A stretch of DNA of 64,000 nucleotides, taken from Camellia lanceoleosa. Lineage: Eukaryota; Streptophyta; Magnoliopsida; Ericales; Theaceae. Numbering within the stretch: position 1 is the first letter of the stretch; each line of letters begins with the position of its first letter. Below, piece by piece: positions 49,212-61,032 of this stretch. The DNA is taken from NCBI GenBank assembly GCA_025200525.1, contig CM045762.1, positions 74,707,217-74,771,216 on the forward strand, given 5' to 3'. A model generated the notes under the pieces. It did not search any database. It saw nothing but the letters and a program-made list of their open reading frames with translations, and was not told the origin of the DNA. The translations under genes were made by a program, and so were the position numbers.

Positions 49212-50708
49212 GTTCCAAGAATGTCATCCAAAACAAAGCTTATACTTGATACATAAAATAAGGGTAATCATTCATACTTAACAAATACTTTCAAAACAAA
49301 GCAAAGCAAAGCCTTTATCAAAACGTATAACATAGCTTTATTAAAAATACCACTCACATAGTTCTTGGGACGTCGGGATCAAAGCAAAGGTCCAAGTCCT
49401 ACAAACACATGGCAAAGTCTATTGAATGCACTCTTAAAAACAAGCTTCACATGCATGCAAATGATCTAGAGAAAACATGCTGGAAACATCTAGGGAAAAC
49501 ATGTTAGAAATGACCTAGGCAATACATGCTGGAAATGACCTAGGCAAAACATGCTGGAAATGACCTAGGCAAAACATACTGGAAATGACCTAGGCAAAAG
49601 TGACCTAGCTGAGTGAACTCAGGAGGTCTTGGCCGAGGTCCCACACCTCTTGGCCGAGGTGTGGTTACCTAGGCTTCAGGGTGCAGCTGCCTGCCGAGGT
49701 GTGCATGCAAGATAGATTAAGGTTCAAGTGATCATGCAAGGTAGGCCAAGGTGAGATACGATGCTTGGCCTAGGTGTGTGATCTAGGCAAGAGTGGTCTC
49801 GGAGATCACACCTAGGGAAAAGAAGTCTGGAAATCTGGGCTTCCTCCTTGAAGAACATGAACATGAAGAACATGAATGCTAAAATCATAACTTGTTATTA
49901 CAAAATCTGGGATTTCATGCTATGAGTTCGAAAACATGGACCTTGGTACCCATACTCGAAGATCATATGAAAACAAACATGAAAACATGGACCTTGGTGC
50001 AAACTCTTGGATCAAAACATGACTTTTCTTGAAGAACACATGAATACCACTTTCTCTTTCTAAAACCGAACTTTGAATCAATGCATGGCTTACAAATCGT
50101 ATTCAATCATGCAATGCAATAACATGATCATAAAGAACAACATGAGCAGATCAAGAATCTAACCTTAGAACACGGATCTAACGGTTCGATCTCTTGGAAT
50201 CAAGCTTGGAAATCTACTTCTCTCTCAAGAACCTCTCTTCTTCTTCCTAGAGCTTCTCTCTCTTCAAAGACAAGAATATGACAAATGATGTGTTTCTCTC
50301 TCTGTCGGCTGACTTAACCTTCTGTTGGGACACGTGGCGCTACCGGGTTGGTTCTCTTAAAAAGGTGACTGAGTGACAAGACATGTGTAAGACAAAGCGT
50401 ATCTAACAAGCTACACGGCAAGGCACCTCGGCAAGTAATGATCTCGGCTAAGGACATAGGCTTCGGCAAGTAAGGGAACAATGACCTCGGCTAGGAAGGA
50501 TAACACTTGGCCAAGCTGTGCCACACCTCGGCCTAGATGTGCCACACCTCGGTCTAGGTCATTCCACTCCCAGAACAAGATCACTAGGTACAAGGATTAA
50601 GGATCTCGGATGCCTAGGTGATAACATCTCGGCCAATATGCCTAGGTGATGGTGGAGGTCAACCAAGGGGGTTCCAAGATGGTCCTAGGCTTAAGATGAC
50701 CTCGGCTG

Positions 50709-51123
50709 GCATGACCTAGGCTTAACATGACCTAGGCTTGGCATGACCTAGGCTTAACATGACCTAGGCTTGGCATGACCTAGGCTTAACATGACCTAGG
50801 CTTGGCATGACCTAGGCTTAACATGACCTAGGCTTGGCATGACCTAGGCTTAACATGACCTAGGCTTGGCATGACCTAGGCTTAACATGACCTAGGCTTG
50901 GCATGACCTAGGCTTGGCATGACCTAGGCTTAACATGACCTAGGCTTGGCATGACCTAGGCTTAACATGACCTAGGCTTGGCATGACCTAGGCTTGGCAT
51001 GACCTAGGCTTGACATGACCTAGGCTTAACATGACCTAGGCTTGGCATGACCTAGGCTTAACATGACCTAGGCTTGACATGACCTAGGCTTAACATGACT
51101 TAGGCTTAACATGACCTAGGCTT
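50709..51123. repeat. 16-bp minisatellite CATGACCTAGGCTT(GG/AA)
   Basis: About 26 units of CATGACCTAGGCTTGG alternating with CATGACCTAGGCTTAA, giving a 32-bp higher-order period over much of the tract. Every unit holds the palindrome CCTAGG. It lies near the U3 end of the LTR. Confidence 0.93.
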
Positions 51124-51303
51124 GAGATAGCAAGGAAGGAACAAAGCATGCATACGACACTTAGGCAAATCACATAAGCACAAAACAAGACAGGGACCTT
51201 TACTTAAGAAGAAACAAGTCAGAGTCTACAAATGCAAGCTTAACAAGATGAAATCATGCCAATGCACATGAACATGACCAAGATATGAATGTGGGTTATT
51301 ACA

Positions 51304-51318
51304 TCCTTCCCTCCTTAA
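51304..51318 (-). other. Element E polypurine tract
   Basis: The complement reads AAGGAGGGAAGGA, directly before the LTR start TGTAATAACCC on the minus strand. Confidence 0.8.
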
Positions 51319-51379
51319 AGAAGTTTGGTCCCCAAACTTAACTTACCTTGTCCCCAAAACAATTCCGAATGTCAGAGTC

Positions 51380-52390
51380 TCATCCCTTCTTACCATCTCT
51401 AGCCTTTACCTTGGGACAATCCTTAATATGATGACCCATCTCACCGCATTCAAAACATGCTCCAGATGCCCGATGACAGACTCCAAAATGTCGCATCCCG
51501 CAACTTGTACATGTCGGCCTAGTGAAACCTTCCTGATTCGCGTTGTTGGAGCTCCCCACCTTTGTCTTCTTGCCGGCATCAGTCGGACCTACCTCATCTT
51601 TGCAATTATCAGAGGTGTGCCTCTTCTTCTGATTCTCCCCCGAACTCTGACTTCTGTTCAGGTTGGCTTCTGCCAGGATGGCTTTATCTAGCACTCCGGC
51701 ATATGTCGGCATGTTGAGCAGATTAACCCGATCTTGTATTGGTCCCCGAAGTCCACTCTCAAACTTCCTAGCTTTTCTGTATTCGTTGTCGACCATGTGA
51801 GGTGCATACCTTGCCAACTCGGTGAATGCACGATCATACTCGACCATGTTTTGCTACCTGTGTCAACATCCGAATTTCAGAGTCTTGCGATCTCGGACAC
51901 TGAGGGGAAAGTGCTTGTCATAGAACAACTCCAAAAATCTAGCCCAAGTCAAGTCTGGATTACCTTCTCGGATCATCATCCACCACCTACGGGCGTCGTC
52001 TTCTAATGTGAATGCTGCCAATGACACCTTCTGAACATCGGTGCTGGGAAAAACCTCAAACAGCTTCTCCATCTCAAGAACCCACGCTTCTGCCTTCATC
52101 GGCTCTATACCTCCTTGGAACTTCGGTGGGTTCATCTTCTTGAATTCTTTGATCAAGGTCAATGTGCCATCCCCATACAAAGCTGGCTGCGGAGGCACTT
52201 GCGGAACTGGAGGAGGTGGAGGTGGAACTACACGTTGGCCCTCTGTCTGCTCGGCTTGAGTAGAAGTGGTTCCTGTGTCTTGTGGCCTAGGTTGCCTCAA
52301 CTCACGGACCAATCCTTCGACCAACCTTTCTAATCTGTCTATTCTGTCCTCGGGATGATCTCGGCCAACTGGAGGTCTACCCCTTCTCAT
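51380..52390 (-). pseudogene. Element E gag, split by a frame change
   Basis: The only coding region of E. From the ATG at 52390 ('MRRGRPPVGRDHPEDRIDRL') it runs through a Pro-rich segment to a Retrotrans_gag core ('MNPPKFQGGIEPMKAEAWVL', 'SLAAFTLEDDARRWWMMI', 'TWARFLELFYDKHFP'), reaching a stop at about 51863. The next frame starts in the same core ('MVEYDRAFTELARYAPHMVD', 51847). It ends in a CCHC knuckle ('CFECGEMGHHIKDC', all four ligands present) at 51380. A small shift around 51850-51890 separates the two. No protease, RT, RNase H or integrase follows; only about 60 bp remain before the polypurine tract. The likely role is capsid formation, with enzymes supplied by an autonomous relative. 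Confidence 0.88.
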
Positions 52391-52589
52391 GATGCTAGAG
52401 GTATGCAAAATGTGATTCTTAAACAAAATGAGCAAGTAAACATGCATGCAAGTAATAAATGATCATGCCGAGATGATGCACACCTTGTCAAGTAGCAAGC
52501 AACATGATGCAATCCTAACATCATCCTAAGGGACATCCTATGCTCTTTAGGACTCAAAGTTTGTGAAAAACGTACTATAAGGAACTCGT

Positions 52590-52601
52590 GCTCTGATACC
52601 A
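52590..52601 (-). other. Element E primer-binding site
   Basis: The minus strand reads TGGTATCAGAGC (initiator tRNA-Met complement), three bases from the LTR at 52605. Confidence 0.9.
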
Positions 52602-52604
52602 TTC

Positions 52605-55494
52605 TGTCACAACCCCAAACTGCCCCTAGTAGAATGGTGCCGTGATGGCCAGTAATCCGAGATTACCGAAGGCCAACTTTCAAAGTTCACACACAATCAG
52701 AGTATAATATATGGGGCTTACATGTGCGGAAGCAATATATGTAAGTCTAACTAGTCCATAAGAGCTGTGCATATGTCAAATGAAATGGCATACATCTTAA
52801 TTAAAGTCTTACAACTTGACTACAAATAAAATAAGGTACATATTACATCTTGATCAAAAGGCTTCTCAAGCCAACATTTACAAAATACATGAAATGCAAC
52901 TAAGAAGCATAATCTTCAAGATTGCTGACATAACATGAATCCAAAACATCTTGCAAAACACACACATCTCGGCGTGGCCGACTTCTTGCTTGTTACCTAC
53001 ATACATATAGAGAGGGTGAGCTTGGATACTCAGTGAATGGTACAAGTAATAAAGGGTTTAATGAATGATTCCCGAGGTCTTGTCAAAACAATACATATAT
53101 CATAGCTTGTTCAAAACATGTACTTGGCATAACTTGTATCTAAACATGTACTTGGGGTGATGACATTCCGAGCAAAACAAAAGCATAACCTCGGCATCGA
53201 GCACACCCGTTCATAGTCCGTCGGTGGCCGATATCTTAACAAGGGTGCTACTTGGGCTTAACGTCCCCTAGCACGAAAGGACGGTGCTACCTGGGCTTAA
53301 AGTCCCCTAGCACGGAAGGACTATGTTACCTGGGCTTAACGTCCCCTAACACGAAAGGACGGTGCTACCTGGGCTTAACGTCCCCTAACACGAAAGGACG
53401 GTTCCAAGAATGTCATCCAAAACAAAGCTTATACTTGATACATAAAATAAGGGTAATCATTCATACTTAACAAATACTTTCAAAACAAAGCAAAGCAAAG
53501 CCTTTATCAAAACGTATAACATAGCTTTATTAAAAATACCACTCACATAGTTCTTGGGACGTCGGGATCAAAGCAAAGGTCCAAGTCCTACAAACACATG
53601 GCAAAGTCTATTGAATGCACTCTTAAAAACAAGCTTCACATGCATGCAAATGATCTAGAGAAAACATCTTTGGAAACATCTAGGGAAAACATGTTAGAAA
53701 TGACCTAGGCAATACATGCTGGAAATGACCTAGGCAAAACATGCTGGAAATGACCTAGGCAAAACATACTGGAAATGACCTAGGCAAAAGTGACCTAGCT
53801 GAGTGAACTCAGGAGGTCTTGGCCGAGGTCCCACACCTCTTGGCCGAGGTGTGGTTACCTAGGCTTCAGGGTGCAGCTGCCTGCTGAGGTGTGCATGCAA
53901 GATAGATTAAGGTTCAAGTGATCATGCAAGGTAGGCCAAGGTGAGATACGTTGCTTGGCCTAGGTGTGTGATCTAGGCAAGAGTGGTCTCGGAGATCACA
54001 CCTAGGGAAAAGAAGTCTGGAAATCTGGGTTTCCTCCTTGAAAAACATGAAGAACATGAACATGAAGAACATGAATGCTAAAATCATAACTTGTTATTAC
54101 AAAATCTGGGATTTCATGCTATGAGTTCGAAAACATGGACCTTGGTACCCATACTTGAAGATCATATGAAAACAAACATGAAAACATGGACCTTGGTGCA
54201 AACTCTTGGATCAAAACATGACTTTTCTTGAAGAACACATGAATACCACTTTCTCTTTCTAAAACCGAACTTTGAATCAATGCATGGCTTACAAATCGTA
54301 TTCAATCATGCAATGCAATAACATGATCATAAAGAACAACATGAGCAGATCAAGAATCTAACCTTAGAACACGGATCTAACGGTTCGATCTCTTGGAATC
54401 AAGCTTGGAAATCTACTTCTCTCTCAAGAACCTTTCTTCTTCTTCCTAGAGCTTCTCTCTCTTCAAAGACAAGAATATGACAAATGATGTGTTTCTCTCG
54501 TTTACCGACTTAACCTTCTGTTGGGACACGTGGCGCTACCGGGTTGGTTCTCTTAAAAAGGTGACTGAGTGACAAGACATGTGTAAGACAAAGCGTATCT
54601 AACAAGCTACACGGCAAGGCACCTCGGCAAGTAATGATCTCGGCTAAGGACATAGGCTTCGGCAAGTAAGGGAACAATGACCTCGGCTAGGAAGGATAAC
54701 ACTTGGCCAAGCTGTGCCACACCTCGGTCTAGGTCATTCCACTCCCAGAACAAGATCACTAGGTACAAGGATTAAGGATCTCGGATGCCTAGGTGATAAC
54801 ATCTCGGCCAATATGCCTAGGTGATGGTGGAGGTCAACCAAGGGGGTTCCAAGATGGTCCTAGGCTTAAGATGACCTCGGCTGGCATGACCTAGGCTTAA
54901 CATGACCAAGGCTTGGCATGACCTAGGCTTAACATGACCTAGGCTTGGCATGACCTAGGCTTAACATGACCTAGGCTTGGCATGACCTAGGCTTAACATG
55001 ACCTAGGCTTGGCATGACCTAGGCTTGGCATGACCTAGGCTTAACATGACCTAGGCTTGGCATGACCTAGGCTTAACATGACCTAGGCTTGGCATGACCT
55101 AGGCTTAACATGACCTAGGCTTGGCATGACCTAGGCTTAACATGACCTAGGCTTGGCATGACCTAGGCTTAACATGACCTAGGCTTGGCATGACCTAGGC
55201 TTAACATGACCTAGGCTTGGCATGACCTAGGCTTGACATGACCTAGGCTTAACATGACCTAGGCTTGGCATGACCTAGGCTTAACATGACCTAGGCTTGA
55301 CATGACCTAGGCTTGAGATAGCAAGGAAGGAACAAAGCATGCATACGACACTTAGGCAAATCACATAAGCACAAAACAAGACAGGGACCTTTACTTAAGA
55401 AGAAACAAGTCAGAGTCTACAAATGCAAGCTTAACAAGATGAAATCATGCCAATGCACATGAACATGACCAAGATATTAATGTGGGTTATTACA
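52605..55494 (-). mobile_element. Element E: 5' LTR (2,890 bp)
   Basis: TGTCACAACCCCAAACTGCC ... GTGGGTTATTACA, the partner of 48416-51303. Near identity of the two LTRs marks E as the youngest insertion in the window. As 5' LTR it would carry the promoter, reading leftward. Confidence 0.92.
54885..55314. repeat. 16-bp minisatellite, second copy
   Basis: Same unit as 50709-51123, about 27 copies, but the order of GG and AA variants differs between the LTRs, so unit gain or loss has occurred since insertion. Confidence 0.92.
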
Positions 55495-55500
55495 CAACCC

Positions 55501-55585
55501 CTCGCTCGAGCCAAGAAAGGCTCGCTCGAGCGACGGACCAACAAGAAAGACCTCGCTCGAGCGAAGAGAAGCTCGCTGGAGCGAC
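55501..55585. repeat. CTCGAG palindrome cluster of LTR D, right part
   Basis: CTCGCTCGAGCCAAG, CTCGCTCGAGCGACG, CTCGCTCGAGCGAAG and a one-base variant GCTGGAGC; it completes the cluster begun at 48298. Confidence 0.85.
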
Positions 55586-56574
55586 CAAGCTAAAAACTGA
55601 ACATCAACACTTGGTTTCTAAGCCCAACCAACCTGCAATCAACCTGCCCAAAACATTCTATAACTCACAACTGAAGACATAAAGACAACAACAACAATAA
55701 CATGACAACGGAATCCACGGAACATAAGTCTGGATACAATAATCAAATGGGAAAAGACCGGGGTCGCTATAACATGCTAGGGGCCTACGTCGAAATTACA
55801 ATATTACCCAAACAAAAATTCCTACGAATTCTAAATTTAACACTATATTTTTATTTTGAATATGAATGTTAATATGATTTTATTTGCCTAAAATATATAT
55901 AAGTTTGTCTTGTTTACCATTTTAGCTGAACCCAAACGACTTTTAATCGAACGGAGTTCGAGCAACTTGGTATTTTATTGGCCTATTAAGTTTATAGAGC
56001 TGAGGTCAAACTGAACTCAAAAATCGGCGAATTTCAAAATCTGTTCAATTTTGACTTATTTATATAATAAGTCATTCTTCAATTGTTATTTATTGAGCCG
56101 AATATCAATCGAGTTCAAATAATTTGATTTGTTTTGCCATATTAACTTAAATAGATATGTCGAGAAAATGAATATAAAATTAAATAAGAAATTATCAAGG
56201 CACTGTGGTGAATTTTTGAAATAAAATTTTCTTTTTTTTCATAGGTCTAATTCTCATATCTACAACAGAATTTTCCCTATCTAAAAAATAACTAATGAGA
56301 TTATGGAACACAAATTATTAAAGGCGCATAGAAAAACAACGATAAAGGAGGGAAGACAATGTGAAGAGCTGATAACAAAAAGGTGCTTTGCTAATAATTA
56401 AGCAAGACGAGAAATATTTCAGATGAACACGGAGATATGGAATTATCAATTTGCTTTTCATTTCAACTCATACATTATTAAGCCTGCATTTGGAAACTGT
56501 CGCAATTATCAAATGTTGCTTATCCACAATTTTGTAACAGTCACTAACCTAAAGTGTTGTAAACTACTTTACAG

Positions 56575-56963
56575 GTTGCTTTCCCAGTCTTGGAGGTTTT
56601 GAAAATTTGTGAATTGCCTAACATAAAAGAGATATGGGACAAGCAATTGCTCATAGCCTCAGAAAAAGAATCAAAGTCCTTCTACCAACTGAAAGACGTG
56701 GCGGTTTTTAATTGTGAAAAATTGGTACATGTGGTCCAGTTCAATATGCTCCCACGACTGCAAAATCTGAAAATATTCATCGTAGATAATTGTCCAAAGA
56801 TGGAAGCGATAGTTTCAAAGAAAGAAAAAGAAGAAGGAACCACAATAATGATATCATCCTGTTCTCTCAATTAACAACTCTTCAGCTTTCTAGGTTGGTG
56901 AGTGTTGAAAGTTTCTACAATTGGCTTACAAGATCTGAAGCACAACCCTTGTTCAACCACCAG
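56575..56963 (+). pseudogene. LRR exon 15 (type B) with frameshift
   Basis: 389 bp. One C is missing near 56842 (ACCACAATAATG instead of ACCACCAATAATG), so after 'KEEGTT' the frame changes and stops at 56872-56874. Splice sites are intact. Private changes before the lesion are 'FYQLKDVAVFNC' and 'VSKKEKEEG'. It is the first exon after the retrotransposon block. Confidence 0.85.
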
Positions 56964-57927
56964 GTTTGATTTTCCTAATTTATTTTATTAACCTTGCCAT
57001 GGGAAAGCGTGCACACAAAAAAAACTAAAATTCCTTTTCAATTACAATTTTAAATTCGAGAATATTCTCTTTCTATCCAAATCCAAATCTATGTAAAATA
57101 ATTTCGTGGTGGATATGCTAGGGGTCTACGATGGAAATTACAATATTACCCAAACAAAAATACGTATGAATTCTAAATTTAACACCATGTTTTTATTTTG
57201 AATATGAATGTTAATACGATTTTATTTGACGAAAATATATATAAGTTTGTCTTGTTTACCATTTGAGGTGAACCCAAACGACTTTTAATCGAACGTAGTT
57301 CGAGCAACTTGGTATTTTATTGCCCTTTTAAGTTTATTGAACTGAGTTCGAACTGAACTCAAATCGACGAATTTCAAAATGTGTTCAATTTTAACTTATT
57401 TATATAATAAGTCATTCTTCAATTGTTATTTATTGAGCCGAATATCAATCGAGTTCAAATAATTTGATTCGTTTTGCCATATTAACTTAAATAGATATGT
57501 CGAGAAAATGAATATTAAATTACATGAGAAATTCTCAATATAAAAAATTATCAAGGCACTACGGTGAATTTTTGAAATAAAATTTTCTTTTTTTTCATAG
57601 TTCTAATGCTCAGATCTACAACATAATTTTCCTTATCTAAAAAATAACTAATGAGATTATGGAACACAAATTATTAAAGCGATAGAAAATAATGATGAAA
57701 GAGGGAAGACAATGTGAAGAGCTGATAACAAAAAGGTGCTTAGTTAATAATTAAGCAAGACAATAAATATTTCAGATGAATACGGAGATTTGAAATTATC
57801 AATTTGCTTTTCATTTCAGCTCATACATTATTAAGCATGGATTTGGAAACTGTTGTAATTATCAATTGTTGCTTATCCCCAATTTTGTAACAATCACTAA
57901 CCTAAAGTGTTGTAAACTACTTTACAG

Positions 57928-58317
57928 GTTGCTTTCCCAGTCTTGGAGGTTTTGCAAATTGGGGAATTGCCTAACATAATAGAGATATGGGACAAGCAAT
58001 TACTCATAGCCTCAGAAAAAGAATCAAAGTCCTTCTGCCAACTGAAAGTCATGGAGGTTTTAAATTGTGAGAAATTGGTACATGTGGTCCAGTTTAATAT
58101 GCTCCCACGACTTCAAAATCTGAAAATATTCATCGTAGATAATTGTCCAAAGATGGAAGCGATAGTTTCAGAGAAAGAAAAAGAAGAAGGAACCACCAAT
58201 AATGATATCATCTTGTTCTCTCAATTAACAACTCTTCAGCTCTCTAGGTTGGTGAGTGTTAAAAGTTTCTACAACTGGCCTACAAGATTTGACGCACAAC
58301 CCTTGTTCAACCACCAG
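57928..58317 (+). CDS. LRR exon 16 (A/B mosaic)
   Basis: 130 codons. The front half is type-A-like ('LQIGELPNIIEIW', 'QLKVMEV') and the back half type B ('LKIFIVDNC', 'EGTTNND'), with private 'PTRFDAQ'. The protein is identical to exon 18, 2,715 bp away. Confidence 0.85.
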
Positions 58318-59282
58318 GTTTGATTTTCCTAATTTATTTTATTAACCCTGGCCATGGGAAACCGTGCACGCAAAAAAAATTACAATTCCGTTTCAATTAC
58401 AATTTTAAATTCGAGAATATTCTCTTTCTATCCAAATTCAAATCTATGTAAAATAATTTCAAGGTGGATATGATAGGGGCCTATGATGGAAATTACAATA
58501 TTACCCAAACAAAAATACGTATGAATTCTAAATTTAACACTATATTTTTATTTTGAATATGAATGTTAATGCGATTTTATTTGACAAAAATATATATAAG
58601 TTTGTCTTCTTTACCATTTGAGGTGAACCCAAACGACTTTTACTCGAATGGAGTTCGAGCAACTTGGTATTTTATTGCCCTTTTAAGGTTGTTGAACTGA
58701 GTTCGAACTGAACTCAAGAAATCAACGAATCTCAAAATGTGTTCAATTTTAACATATTTATATAATAAGTCATTCTTTAATTGTTATTTATTGAGCCGAA
58801 TATCAATCGAGTTCAAATAATTTGATTTGTTTTACCATATTAACTTAAATAGATATGCCGAGAAAATGAATATTAAATTAAATAAGAAATTACTAGCATA
58901 AAAAATTATCACGGCACAGTGGTGAATTTTTGAAATAAAATTTTCTTTTTTTGCATACGTCTAATACTCAGATCTACAACATAATTTTCCTTATCTAAAA
59001 AATAACTAATGAGATTATGGAACACAAATTATTAAAGGTGCATAGAAAAATAATGACGAAAGAGGGAAGACAATGTGAAGAGCTAATAACAAAAAGGTGC
59101 TTAGCTAATAATTAAGCAAGTCTATTTCAGATGAATACGGAGATATGCAATTATCAATTTGCTTTTCATTTCCGCTCATACATTATTAAGCCTGGATTTG
59201 GAAACTGTTGCAATTATCAATTGTTGCATATCCACAATTTTTTAACAGTCACTAACCTAATGTGTTGTAAACTACTTTACAG

Positions 59283-59672
59283 GTTGCTTTCCCAACCTTG
59301 GAGGTTTTGAAAATTTGTGAATTGCCTAACATAATAGAGATATGGGACAACCATTTACTCATAGCCTCAGAAAAAGAATCAAAGTCCTTCTGCCAACTGA
59401 AAGACATGTTGGTTTTTAATTGTGAGAAATTGGAACATGTGGTCCAGTTCAATATGCTCCCACGACTGCAAAATCTGAAAATATTCATCGTAGATAATTG
59501 TCCAAAGATGGAAGCGATAGTTTTAGAGAAAGAAAAAGAAGAAGGAACCACCAATAATGATATCATCCTGTTCTCTCAATTAACAACTCTTTTTCTTTTT
59601 AGGTTGGTGAGCGTTAAAAGTTTCTACAACTGGCCTACAAGATCTGAAGCACAACCCTTGTTCAACCACCAG
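59283..59672 (+). CDS. LRR exon 17 (type B)
   Basis: 130 codons, 'IWDNHLLIA', 'KDMLVFNCEKLEHVV', 'IVLEKEKEEG' and 'LFLFRLVSV'. It begins 'VAFPTL' where exon 19 has 'VAFPAL'; the rest is the same. Confidence 0.85.
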
Positions 59673-60642
59673 GTTTGATTTTCCTAATTTATTTTATTAA
59701 ACCTGGCCATGGGAAAACGTGCACAAAAAAAAAAAAAAAAAATTCCTTTTCAATTACAATTTTAAATTCGAGAATATTCTCTTTCTATCCGAATCCAAAT
59801 CTATGTAAAATAATTTCAAGGTGGATATGCTAGGGGCCTACGATGGAAATTACAATATTACCCAAACAAAAATACGTATGAATTCTAAATTTAACACTAT
59901 ATTTTTATTTTGAATTTGAATGTTAATACGATTTTATTTGACGAAAATATATATAAGTTTGTCTTGTTTACCATTTGAGGTGAACCCAAACGACTTTTAA
60001 TCGAACGTAGTTCGAGCAACTTGGTATTTTATTGCCCTTTTAAGTTTATTGAACTGAGTTCGAACTGAACTCAAATCGACGAATTTCAAAATGTGTTCAA
60101 TTTTAACTTATTTATATAATAAGTCATTCTTCAATTGTTATTTATTGAGCCGAATATCAATCGAGTTCAAATAATTTGATTCGTTTTGCCATATTAACTT
60201 AAATAGATATGTCGAGAAAATGAATATTAAATTACATGAGAAATTCTCAATATAAAAAATTATCAAGGCACTACGGTGAATTTTTGAAATAAAATTTTCT
60301 TTTTTTTCATAGTTCTAATGCTCAGATCTACAACATAATTTTCCTTATCTAAAAAATAACTAATGAGATTATGGAACACAAATTATTAAAGGCGCATAGA
60401 AAAATAATGATGAAAGAGGGAAGACAATGTGAAGAGCTGATAACAAAAAGGTGCTTAGTTAATAATTAAGCAAGACAATAAATATTTCAGATGAATACGG
60501 AGATATGAAATTATCAATTTGCTTTTCATTTCAGCTCATACATTATTAAGCATGGATTTGGAAACTGTTGTAATTATCAATTGTTGCTTATCCCCAATTT
60601 TGTAACAATCACTAACCTAAAGTGTTGTAAACTACTTTACAG

Positions 60643-61032
60643 GTTGCTTTCCCAGTCTTGGAGGTTTTGCAAATTGGGGAATTGCCTAACATAATAGAGA
60701 TATGGGACAAGCAATTACTCATAGCCTCAGAAAAAGAATCAAAGTCCTTCTGCCAACTGAAAGTCATGGAGGTTTTAAATTGTGAGAAATTGGTACATGT
60801 GGTCCAGTTTAATATGCTCCCACGACTTCAAAATCTGAAAATATTCATCGTAGATAATTGTCCAAAGATGGAAGCGATAGTTTCAGAGAAAGAAAAAGAA
60901 GAAGGAACCACCAATAATGATATCATCTTGTTCTCTCAATTAACAACTCTTCAGCTCTCTAGGTTGGTGAGTGTTAAAAGTTTCTACAACTGGCCTACAA
61001 GATTTGACGCACAACCCTTGTTCAACCACCAG
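60643..61032 (+). CDS. LRR exon 18 (copy of exon 16)
   Basis: 130 codons, same protein as exon 16 including the private Phe-Asp in 'PTRFDAQ'. Flanking introns also match almost base for base. Confidence 0.85.

Larger units (their letters stand above)
48416..51303 (-). mobile_element. Element E: 3' LTR (2,888 bp)
   Basis: TGTCACGACCCCAAACTGCC ... GTGGGTTATTACA. Near-identical to 52605-55494; the differences I noticed are a handful of substitutions and small indels, one of about 21 bp in the CTCGG-rich part and different numbers of 16-bp units. It contains four 39-bp tandem units (49054-49211), ATGACCTAGGCAAAACATGC repeats (49500-49600) and the 16-bp minisatellite. On the minus strand it lies downstream of gag, so it is the 3' LTR. 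Confidence 0.92.
46822..55771 (-). mobile_element. Solo LTR D interrupted by TR-GAG element E
   Basis: Starts TGTAACGCCCTC and ends GGGTCGCTATA, flanked by ATATG (46817-46821) and ACATG (55772-55776). This is a five-base target duplication with one mismatch, in the unit sequence GGATATG|CTAGGGGCC. Without E it is about 1.87 kb, with the shared motifs (GCCCTACGGGC near 46922, GGGTGAGCCACAGCCCAG near 47136) and CTCGAG palindromes on both sides of the E insertion (48298-48378 and 55501-55585). No internal region of D is present. Confidence 0.88.

Noticed and set aside
49063..49281. Open frame with 13-residue repeats (GLTSPNTKGRCYL), also at 53252-53470
   Set aside because: Produced by a 39-bp tandem repeat in the LTR of element E; 39 is divisible by three, so no stop arises.
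50709..51123. CRISPR-like regular repeats
   Set aside because: The 16-bp units are contiguous, without unique spacers, and lie in a plant retrotransposon LTR: this is a minisatellite.
51734..52333. Plus-strand frames opposite the gag of element E
   Set aside because: They are shadows of the minus-strand gag, which has clear Retrotrans_gag and CCHC motifs.
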